Below, in pieces: positions 16,823 through 23,731 of a stretch of 54,106 nt of DNA; position 1 is the stretch's first letter; the number at the start of each line of letters is the position of its first letter. The notes beneath the pieces are model-generated. The model saw only the letters and a program-made list of their open reading frames with translations, made no database searches and had not been told where the DNA came from. Made by a program: the position numbers and the translations under genes. Source of the stretch: JAPLVB01 sp964353635. GTDB taxonomy: Archaea > Aenigmatarchaeota > Aenigmatarchaeia > QMZP01. The stretch is from positions 1-54,106 of the forward strand of contig CAYGVS010000004.1 in the NCBI GenBank assembly GCA_964353635.1, read 5' to 3'.

Positions 16823-17628
16823 TTTATCTTATCAAGGTCTTTTTCTGAATGGATATTAACAGCAGTCCCAGAAACCATGCAGCCGTAAAGCTTCCTTTCC
16901 TTCACAAGCCTGGGAAATATCTCCGTCTGCAAAGTCCATTTTACATTCCCCTTTGGGATGTAGTCGAATATCTTAGGGCTGCACATGGATATGAAAGCTG
17001 AAGTGAGGAATGTTTTCGGGTTTTTGGGCTTCTCCTCATATCCTATTATCTGATCGCCTGCCATCTCCACAACACCCAGGTCGGAAAGCGATTCCCTTGT
17101 GGACTGCACAGCCAGCGTGACAACCGCATCGTGCATGGAATGAGTCCTGGAAAGGCTGGACAGATCAAAATCAAAGTAGTTGTCTATTGGAAGAACGAGG
17201 AATGGGGACTTCAGATAGTTCTCAGCAAGTTGGAGTGTCTTCGCGTTTCCCAAAGCCTTCTTCTCCTCAATGTAATTTATCTCCACGCCAAAGGAGCTTC
17301 CGTTTCCGACAACCTTGAAGCATTCTCCTATGAGACTTCCACCAGCCACGAAATAGATTTTCCTGAACCCAGCACTCTTGAGCTGTTCTATGTTATGGAC
17401 AATTAGGGGCTTGCCTCTTATCTTCAGTAGAGGCTTGAAGACGCCTTCCACCTTCACCTTCTCTTCACCCCCTCCGCCAAGGAAGACCGCAATCTTGTTG
17501 GCTTCAAGAAACCTTGCCGCAATGGTTTCCAAGGCTTCTGACCTGGAACGGATATTGCTGCCATCTACTATAGAATCCAGCTTTCTGAGTATGTCTTCCG
17601 AGATTGTCATGGAGATTCTCTTTTTCAT
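16819..17628 (-). CDS. Ribbon-helix-helix DNA-binding domain fused to a degenerate sugar nucleotidyltransferase domain
   Basis: This is a 269-residue two-domain protein. Residues 1-42 fit a CopG/Arc-type ribbon-helix-helix: strand KRISMTIS, helix EDILRKLDSI, then SRSEALETIAARFLE. Residues 46-269 fit the NTP_transferase fold: FKPLLKIRGKPLIVHNI, LGNAKTLQLAE, a VLPIDN metal-site-like strand (D149), YEEKPKNP and a final WTLQTEIFPRLV region. The catalytic signature GGxGTR is instead GGGGEEK (51-57), so the Arg that contacts the nucleotide phosphates is missing. The ATG at 17628 lies three bases from a GTAATA-N6-TATTAC palindrome. The longer in-frame extension to 17865 crosses the promoter and is rejected. 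I infer a sugar-nucleotide- or sugar-phosphate-responsive autoregulator; residual enzyme activity is the alternative. Confidence 0.8.
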   Translation of the reverse strand: MKKRISMTISEDILRKLDSIVDGSNIRSRSEALETIAARFLEANKIAVFLGGGGEEKVKVEGVFKPLLKIRGKPLIVHNIEQLKSAGFRKIYFVAGGSLIGECFKVVGNGSSFGVEINYIEEKKALGNAKTLQLAENYLKSPFLVLPIDNYFDFDLSSLSRTHSMHDAVVTLAVQSTRESLSDLGVVEMAGDQIIGYEEKPKNPKTFLTSAFISMCSPKIFDYIPKGNVKWTLQTEIFPRLVKERKLYGCMVSGTAVNIHSEKDLDKIK

Positions 17629-17630
17629 AC

Positions 17631-17648
17631 GTAATATTTTGGTATTAC
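17631..17648. promoter_or_regulatory. Candidate operator GTAATA-N6-TATTAC before the RHH-nucleotidyltransferase gene
   Basis: A perfect inverted repeat, GTAATA (17631-17636), TTTTGG, TATTAC (17643-17648), covers the expected transcription start region of the minus-strand gene starting at 17628. It touches the TATA element shared with the divergent epimerase. Half-sites and spacer length equal those at 16805-16822. Confidence 0.6.
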
Positions 17649-17657
17649 TTTTTAAAT
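17649..17657. promoter_or_regulatory. Shared symmetric TATA element of a divergent leaderless gene pair
   Basis: TTTTTAAAT contains the self-complementary TTTAAA (17651-17656). The ATG at 17678 (plus) lies 22 bases beyond one edge and the ATG at 17628 (minus) 23 bases beyond the other. A single symmetric TATA element could therefore drive two leaderless transcripts in opposite directions. Confidence 0.45.
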
Positions 17658-17677
17658 CATTGCCACAAACTAAAACC

Positions 17678-18598
17678 ATGATTCTGGTAACAGGAGGCTC
17701 AGGCTTCATAGGCTCGCACATAGCGGAAAGGCTCATCAAGGAAGGCCATTCTGTGAGGGTCCTGGACAGCATGCTAACAGGAAGAAAGGAGAATATGGCT
17801 GGGCTAAAGGCCGAATTCATAAAAGGCGACATAAGGGACCCTGGAGTAATAAAGAGATCCCTCAAGGATGTTGAGTGTATTTTTCATGAGGCTGCGCAGG
17901 TCTCAATCCCGCGGTCAATAGAGAACCCGGTTGAGAACAATGGGATAAATGTGGATGCCACTCTCCTCCTGCTGGACAGCGCAAGGAAATCAGGCGTCAA
18001 AAAACTGGTCTTCGCATCCTCTTCAGCTGTTTATGGGAACGTCACGGTAAAGGACCTCCCCCTGAAAGAGGACAGGATACTTTCGCCGCTCTCCCCTTAT
18101 GCGGTATCAAAGCTCGTTGGAGAGCACTATTGCAGGGTTTTTTCTGACATTTATGGGATGGCTACGATATGCTTGAGGTACCTTAATGTTTACGGCCCCA
18201 GACAGAATCCAAATTCGCAATATGCTGCTGTCATACCCAAGTTCATAGATTCCGTAATTAAAGGTAAGCAGCCCGTGATATTCGGGGATGGGATGCAAAC
18301 GCGCGACTTTGTCTTTGTCAAAGATGTTGTCCAGGCGAACATGCTTTCCATGAAATCCAATGTAAAGCATGGTATATTCAATGTAGGGACAGGGAAACCC
18401 ACGAGTGTGCTTGAGCTTTTGGAGAAGATTAATTCAATAACAGGAAAAAGGATAAAGCCGATTTTCTCAGAGCCCAAGCCTGGGGATATAAAGCATTCTG
18501 TTTCTGACATATCCAGGATAAAGGGCACCCTTGGGTTCAAGCCAGAATACTCTTTGGACCAAGGTTTAAGGGAAACTGTGGGGAGCTTCACATCTTGA
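17678..18598 (+). CDS. UDP-glucose/UDP-GlcNAc 4-epimerase-like SDR
   Basis: This 306-residue extended SDR has TGGSGFIGSH at residues 5-14, HEAAQVSIPRSIENP, FASSSAVYG, the YAVSK catalytic pair, LRYLNVYGPRQNP and FGDGMQTRDFVFVKD. The AAQVSIPRSIE segment is common in archaeal GalE/WbpP-like epimerases acting on UDP-Glc/Gal or N-acetylated forms. The ATG at 17678 fits a leaderless mRNA from the shared TATA element. It is divergent from the RHH-nucleotidyltransferase gene, so the palindrome at 17631-17648 may regulate it too. The 3' end overlaps the convergent methyltransferase gene by 11 bases. Confidence 0.87.
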   Translation: MILVTGGSGFIGSHIAERLIKEGHSVRVLDSMLTGRKENMAGLKAEFIKGDIRDPGVIKRSLKDVECIFHEAAQVSIPRSIENPVENNGINVDATLLLLDSARKSGVKKLVFASSSAVYGNVTVKDLPLKEDRILSPLSPYAVSKLVGEHYCRVFSDIYGMATICLRYLNVYGPRQNPNSQYAAVIPKFIDSVIKGKQPVIFGDGMQTRDFVFVKDVVQANMLSMKSNVKHGIFNVGTGKPTSVLELLEKINSITGKRIKPIFSEPKPGDIKHSVSDISRIKGTLGFKPEYSLDQGLRETVGSFTS

Positions 18599-19745
18599 CA
18601 CCAAAGGCGCGCCAGCTCCATCCGCCCATCTGGCTGGTCCACGTTTCCTTAAGCTTGGCGTCCCTAAGCCATTTTTCCACATCCTCCATGCTATAGTAAT
18701 TGTTCACAGGCGTCCCGAGCAGGTCATAGGAGTCCGCATGCTTAACCATGAAGGGGAAGCGCGCATAGTTCTTGAAGGGCATCTTATTGGCAATCCCTTT
18801 CATGCCCAGGTCATTAAAGAAATGGTATAGCATATTGGATGAGTGGTAAATAGATGCAGGAATGTAGCATATGTAATAAAGCATTCTTCGTGGCATCCTG
18901 ACCGTGAATTTCCTTAACACCCCCTCCACCACTTTCATCCTGAAGAACTTGTCATTCTTCCCGTAAAGCCAGATGAAAATCGAGCTGTTCGGCTTCATTA
19001 ACCCCACAAGGCTGAGGAAGCCGTCCTCTGGTCTCGGGAGATGGTGCAAAACCCCAATGGAGAATATGAAATCGGAGACTTTCCTAAAGGGAGGGTTGTA
19101 TATGTCCCCCTGGATTATGTGCGCATGTGGGAACTGCTTCATGTTCATGTAGGCAGACTCCACAGCATCGCTCAGGTCGAAACCCACTACCTCTGACCCG
19201 AATTCAGCCGCGTAATACGTGTGCCTCCCGAAGCCGCAGCCCGCGTCCAGCACGAGCTTGCCCCTGAAGAAATCCGGCTTTATGGGTTCAATATACCTAA
19301 GGAAGTTTTCCCTGAATTCCTCTATTATTCCAGGGAACCTGTTCCACTGGAAGCCAAAGCTTCCTGCTGTCCTTCTCTTGAACTCTGATTCTCTCCCAGA
19401 TTTCCCAAATGGGAGATTCACCTTGCCTTTGTATTTTTCAAAGAACTTGGGATTCCTTTCAAGCACGCTTACCTTCAACTCGTCTGGGAACATCCTAGGG
19501 ATGCCTCCTATTATCGGGAACTGCCTTTTGCATTTGGCGCATGTAAGGACACCCTCAACTATCTCTTTCTTGAAGCACTCTGAGCAGTCCACCCCTTTTG
19601 GGGATTTTCCGTAAAAGCTGCAATGATGTCTGCAGAAGGTCTTTTTTTCAATCTTATGTCCTCGCCTTTCGCTTACAAAAACCTCTACGGACAGGCTGCC
19701 CTTGCACTCCGGGCATATGAGAAAGTCAAGAACCCTGTGCTTCAT
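18588..19745 (-). CDS. Class I SAM-dependent methyltransferase with N-terminal zinc-ribbon
   Basis: This 385-residue protein begins with a Trm112-like cysteine-rich region: LICPECKGSL (residues 9-18), CRHHC, CSECF and LTCAKCKRQFPIIGGIPRM, which can hold one or two zinc ions. The methyltransferase core follows with motif I LVLDAGCGFGRHTYYAAE, VVGFDLS and SIGVLHHLPRPEDG. A further 150 residues reach the C-terminus. It probably methylates a sugar, glycan or lipid intermediate of the locus. The ATG at 19745 lies about 23 bases after TATAAAA, fitting a leaderless mRNA; the upstream ATG at 19759 is less well placed. The target is unknown. Confidence 0.8.
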   Translation of the reverse strand: MKHRVLDFLICPECKGSLSVEVFVSERRGHKIEKKTFCRHHCSFYGKSPKGVDCSECFKKEIVEGVLTCAKCKRQFPIIGGIPRMFPDELKVSVLERNPKFFEKYKGKVNLPFGKSGRESEFKRRTAGSFGFQWNRFPGIIEEFRENFLRYIEPIKPDFFRGKLVLDAGCGFGRHTYYAAEFGSEVVGFDLSDAVESAYMNMKQFPHAHIIQGDIYNPPFRKVSDFIFSIGVLHHLPRPEDGFLSLVGLMKPNSSIFIWLYGKNDKFFRMKVVEGVLRKFTVRMPRRMLYYICYIPASIYHSSNMLYHFFNDLGMKGIANKMPFKNYARFPFMVKHADSYDLLGTPVNNYYSMEDVEKWLRDAKLKETWTSQMGGWSWRAFGVKM

Positions 19746-19827
19746 ATGCAACAAATGCATCTTTAATTTTATAAGCCGAATGTTCAACATCACTCTATGC
19801 TCGCACAGGCTTTAACCATAATCCTAG

Positions 19828-20637
19828 ATGAAGGTGTGCATGAAAGAAAATTTCTCATTCGGGAAGAACTGGCAGGTTTTCCTCAGGACTGTCAATGAGG
19901 AAAGGATAAAGGTAGCAGAACGTTCAATATCAGACTTCCTAGGAATTGGCAGCCTCAAAGGAAAGAGCTTCCTGGACATTGGCTGTGGGAGCGGCCTTTT
20001 CTCATATGCGGCTTTCAGGCTGAAAGCCAATGAGATTGTGAGCTTTGATCTGGACACCTTTTCAGTGGAATGCTGCAGGCATCTCAAAAAAGAGGCAGGA
20101 TCTCCTGACAACTGGAAGATCCTTACAGGCTCCATACTAGACAACGGATTTATATCCAAGCTCGGGAAATTTGACATTGTATACAGCTGGGGCGTTCTGC
20201 ACCATACTGGAAATATGTGGGTGGCCATAAGGAATGCCGCAGGGCTGGTGGACAAAAGGGGCTTCTTCTACATAGCCGTATACAACAAGACCAGGATGTC
20301 TGGATTTTGGCTCATCACCAAGAGGCTTTATAACTCCTTGCCGGAGGCGGGCAGGAAATCCATGGAAATGGCCTACATTATGGCTCTTATGGCAAAGAAC
20401 TGCATAAGGTTAAGGAGTTCCACAAGCGGCTTAAAGGAATACAAATCCACCAGGGGGATGGGCTGGAGGACTGATATAGCAGACTGGCTTGGTGGCTATC
20501 CATATGAATCTGCCACAGCGGAAGAGATAACTGGCTTCATGGAAAAGAACTTCCCCCGCTTCCGCCTCATCAACATAAAGAGAACCAATAGCTCAATGGG
20601 CAATAACTGGTTCTTGTTTAAAAATGGTGAACCATGA
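19828..20637 (+). CDS. Class I SAM-dependent methyltransferase
   Basis: This 269-residue protein has motif I SFLDIGCGSGLFSYAAFRL near residue 50, VSFDLDTFSVECC, and IVYSWGVLHHTGNMW as motif IV. This set is typical of small-molecule or glycan methyltransferases. A start at the second ATG (19840) would also keep all motifs. The gene is divergent from the other methyltransferase at 19745 and its stop overlaps the following GT4 start (ATGA), so both are translated from one mRNA. Substrate unknown; a sugar on the nascent glycan is the likeliest given the neighbours. Confidence 0.8.
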   Translation: MKVCMKENFSFGKNWQVFLRTVNEERIKVAERSISDFLGIGSLKGKSFLDIGCGSGLFSYAAFRLKANEIVSFDLDTFSVECCRHLKKEAGSPDNWKILTGSILDNGFISKLGKFDIVYSWGVLHHTGNMWVAIRNAAGLVDKRGFFYIAVYNKTRMSGFWLITKRLYNSLPEAGRKSMEMAYIMALMAKNCIRLRSSTSGLKEYKSTRGMGWRTDIADWLGGYPYESATAEEITGFMEKNFPRFRLINIKRTNSSMGNNWFLFKNGEP

Positions 20638-21698
20638 AAATAGCGATCCTTACCCCAATGTTCCCGCCAAAGTTCATAGGCGGAACTGAGATAGCAGCAT
20701 ATAACATTGCCAAGGGACTGTCCGAAGGCAATGATGTCCATGTAGTCACCAGAAGCCAACCCCAAAGGCTGGATGAAGGCTTCAGGACGCATTTTGTCAG
20801 GTATGTGGAAAGGCCGGGGCTGCTCAAGACGCTCTCCACATCGCTCGGGCTTTTTCTTAAAGTACGAAAAATCAAGCCGGATGTGATATATGCGGAAACT
20901 TTATTCTCAGGCGGCATAGCGGGCGTCCTTTCAAAAATATTCCTGGGAATACCTGTAGTAACAAGGCCTGTCGGGGAAATATACGTGGCCTCCAGGATCG
21001 AGAAGCTTATAATAAAATTTGTGATCAGAAACTCCAGCCTTGTGCTTGCCATGACAAAGCACATGGAAAGGGAAGTCCTAAAATATGGGAATGTCAATGT
21101 ATCCGTCTTGCCGGACGGCGTGGATTACGAGTATTTCAGAAACTATCCTGAGCAGAAAAAGATAAAGGACTCCGTCCTGTTTGTGGGAAGGCTCATAAAC
21201 CTCAAGGGTGTCTATGACCTTCTGGAATCCTTCCGCCTGCTCAAGGAGTCCGTTCCCTCGGCCAAGCTCTTCATAGCAGGCTACGGAGAGGAAGAGCAAG
21301 GTATGAGGAAGATGGTGGAGAGGCAAGGGATTAGGGATGTGACCTTCCTGGGAAAGGCGGAAAAGGAGGAAGTGGCCAGATGCATGAAGATGTGCGAACT
21401 TCTCGTTCTACCCAGCTATTCTGAGGGCTTCCCTCTCGTTCTTGCAGAGGCAATGGCCTGCGGCCTTCCCATAGTCACGACCAGTGTCAGGGGTCTTCCG
21501 GAAATAGTGAAGGATGGAATAAACGGGCTGATTGCAGAAGCAGGAGACCCAGAAGGGCTTGCTGAGAGACTGGAGAGACTTTTGAAGGATTCCAGCTTCA
21601 GGGCCAGGGTATCTGAGGATAACAAGAAGGGAGCGAAGAAATACAGATGGGATTCATTGACGGGGATTCTTGAGGAACATTTAAAAAGAATAAAATAG
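20634..21698 (+). CDS. Family 4 glycosyltransferase
   Basis: This 354-residue GT4 enzyme has MFPPKFIGGTEIAAYNIAKGL at the N-terminus, LFVGRLINLKGVYDLLES at the domain border and SYSEGFPLVLAEAMACGLPIV with an intact EX7E motif. It is translationally coupled to the upstream methyltransferase. Behind it come a decayed SDR fragment and the second asnB, mirroring the SDR, GT4, asnB order at 9779-13575. Sugar specificity unknown. Confidence 0.88.
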   Translation: MKIAILTPMFPPKFIGGTEIAAYNIAKGLSEGNDVHVVTRSQPQRLDEGFRTHFVRYVERPGLLKTLSTSLGLFLKVRKIKPDVIYAETLFSGGIAGVLSKIFLGIPVVTRPVGEIYVASRIEKLIIKFVIRNSSLVLAMTKHMEREVLKYGNVNVSVLPDGVDYEYFRNYPEQKKIKDSVLFVGRLINLKGVYDLLESFRLLKESVPSAKLFIAGYGEEEQGMRKMVERQGIRDVTFLGKAEKEEVARCMKMCELLVLPSYSEGFPLVLAEAMACGLPIVTTSVRGLPEIVKDGINGLIAEAGDPEGLAERLERLLKDSSFRARVSEDNKKGAKKYRWDSLTGILEEHLKRIK

Positions 21699-21707
21699 TT
21701 TTTTACT

Positions 21708-21820
21708 ATGGTCAGGGTTGTTGTAAAGGGATGCACAGGGTTCATAGGATCGCATTTGGCCGAGGGGCTCTTTGCCTTGAGATGGTATACAAGGTGACGA
21801 TGATATCAAGGAAATGGTGA
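21708..21820 (+). pseudogene. Decayed N-terminal fragment of an SDR epimerase
   Basis: An ATG at 21708 opens 29 residues containing VVVKGCTGFIGSHLAEGL, plainly the Rossmann start of an extended SDR. The frame then ends at TGA 21795. In another frame the sequence continues as EMVYKVTMISRKW up to a stop at 21818-21820, which matches the second strand and basic loop of such enzymes. So at least one frameshift and a large 3' deletion have removed the gene. The intact amidotransferase begins seven bases later. Confidence 0.7.
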
Positions 21821-21826
21821 ATTAAA

Positions 21827-23650
21827 GTGTGCGGGATAGTCGGGTTCAGTTGGGAGGATAAGGACTTGATTAGACAATGTGCCAGAACTATCGCTCACAG
21901 GGGTCCTGACGGAGAAGGTTATTATACAGACAGCCATGTTTCCCTTGGGCATAGGAGGCTTAGCATTATAGACCTTTCAGAGAGGGGAAAGCAGCCCATG
22001 TCAAATGAGGACGGGAGCGTCTGGATTGTATTCAACGGCGAGATATACAATTACAAGGAGCTTAGAGTCAGTCTCGAGAAGAAGGGTCACAAATTCTCCT
22101 CAGGGACAGACACAGAGGTGATTGTCCATGCGTATGAAGAGTTCGAGGGCGATTGTGTAAAAAAGTTCATGGGGATGTTCGCCTTCTGCATATGGGACTC
22201 GAAAAAACGTGTGCTCTTCCTCGCCAGGGATCATGTTGGGAAGAAGCCCCTTTACTTCCATTGGGATGGAGAGAGGTTCATATTCGCATCAGAGATAAAG
22301 GCCATAATCAGGGCAGGGGTGGAAAGGGCGGTGAACATGGGGTCCCTTCATGCTTTCCTGGGCTTCAATTACATCCCCGGCGAGCAGACGTTCTTCAAAG
22401 GCGTTAGAAAGCTCCTTCCCTGCCACACCCTCACGCTTAAGGACGGTAAGGTAAACACAAGTCAGTATTGGGACATCAGGGAGGACATCCTTGAGAGGGA
22501 TGAGGATTACTTTGTCCGGGAGCTTGAAAGCAAGCTTGAGGAGGCCACAAAGTTAAGGATGTTTGCATCTGACGTACCTATTGGGGCATTCCTCTCCGGA
22601 GGGATCGACTCGAGCAGCATCGTGGCGATGGCTGGCAAACACGTGGATTACAAGATGCACACATTCAGCGTAGGGTTTGGGGACTTCTTCTCGGAGCTCA
22701 AAGGGGCGATGGTGGTGGCCGAACATCTGGGAACCTCTCACCACGAGTTCAATCTGGATCCGAAGAAGGTTCTTAGAGAGCTACCTAGAATAGCATGGCA
22801 ATTCGATGAGCCTGTAGGGGATCCGGGATTGATACCGAATTTTTTCCTTTCACAGGAGGCCAGGAAGTACGTCAAGGTCGTCCTGGCAGGGGAAGGAGGG
22901 GACGAGCTTTTCGGTGGATATCAGCATTACAAAGCTGTGCTTGGAGCGCATAATCTCAGAATCCCCAAAATCGCCAGGCTGGGCATAGGGGCTGCTGCAA
23001 ACACCTTACCAACTTCTCTTGTTGGGGGGAGGAAGAGAAGATACGCCCTATTTCATTCAAAAACCAGCCTCGAGGATATGTACTTTGCCTCTGTAAGGTT
23101 CATGTCAGATAGGGAAGTAAGCTGGCTGGCAAGGGAAAGTGTGGGAGAGCTTAACTCGCTCGCGGTCAAGCCATCCCCTGGATTCAGGAAACCCCTCAAC
23201 ATTCTCCTGGCCATGGACTTCAAAAACACCCTTCCTGAAAAATACCTCATGAAGGCGGACAAGGCCACGATGGCCAATTCCATAGAGGAGAGGCTTCCTC
23301 TTATAGACAGGAATGTTGTGGATTTCGCCTTTAGGATACCCCCATGGTTCAAGATAAGGGGTGGTCAGGAAAAATATATCCTGAGGAAGGCCATGCAGAG
23401 AAAGCTCCCCGGTGCCATCATATCCAAGAAGAAGCAGGGCTTCGGCACTCCAATTGAGGCTTGGATGGCAGGGGAGATGGGGGAGGCAGCGAAGGAAACT
23501 TTAGAAAAAAGCAAAATCGTGAAGGATTATTTCAGCATTGAACGGGTGCGGGGAATTTTGAATGGCCGAAAGGGGAACTACAGACAGGCGCTGTTGTTGT
23601 GGCTTCTTTATTCTTTATGCCTATGGGAAAATACACTAGATAGGCGATAA
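21827..23650 (+). CDS. AsnB-type glutamine-hydrolysing amidotransferase (copy 2)
   Basis: This 607-residue paralogue of the protein at 11764 has the same architecture. Cys2 (MCGIVGF) follows directly after a GTG start at 21827, then AHRGPDGEGYY, RRLSIIDLS and FNGEIYNY. The synthetase PP-loop FLSGGIDSSSIVA lies near residue 255, with DEPVGDPGLIPN and KADKATMANSIEERLPL. The start must be this GTG because the cysteine must be residue 2. The two copies share long identical peptides, such as LGHRRLSIIDLS and KQPMSNEDG, so a duplication is evident. Amidation of a uronic acid in the glycan is my preferred role. Confidence 0.9.
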   Translation: MCGIVGFSWEDKDLIRQCARTIAHRGPDGEGYYTDSHVSLGHRRLSIIDLSERGKQPMSNEDGSVWIVFNGEIYNYKELRVSLEKKGHKFSSGTDTEVIVHAYEEFEGDCVKKFMGMFAFCIWDSKKRVLFLARDHVGKKPLYFHWDGERFIFASEIKAIIRAGVERAVNMGSLHAFLGFNYIPGEQTFFKGVRKLLPCHTLTLKDGKVNTSQYWDIREDILERDEDYFVRELESKLEEATKLRMFASDVPIGAFLSGGIDSSSIVAMAGKHVDYKMHTFSVGFGDFFSELKGAMVVAEHLGTSHHEFNLDPKKVLRELPRIAWQFDEPVGDPGLIPNFFLSQEARKYVKVVLAGEGGDELFGGYQHYKAVLGAHNLRIPKIARLGIGAAANTLPTSLVGGRKRRYALFHSKTSLEDMYFASVRFMSDREVSWLARESVGELNSLAVKPSPGFRKPLNILLAMDFKNTLPEKYLMKADKATMANSIEERLPLIDRNVVDFAFRIPPWFKIRGGQEKYILRKAMQRKLPGAIISKKKQGFGTPIEAWMAGEMGEAAKETLEKSKIVKDYFSIERVRGILNGRKGNYRQALLLWLLYSLCLWENTLDRR

Positions 23651-23731
23651 TTCCCTAATTTTATATTTTGAAGGATTAAATCTAAAGTATGACCGATGCG
23701 GACAGAATGGCACAAACTTGTACTATTTATA

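Noticed and set aside
17629..17865. In-frame N-terminal extension of the RHH-nucleotidyltransferase gene to 17865
   Set aside because: It crosses the shared TATA element and the palindrome and lies antisense to the 5' end of a clear epimerase gene; the RHH domain begins right at the ATG at 17628.
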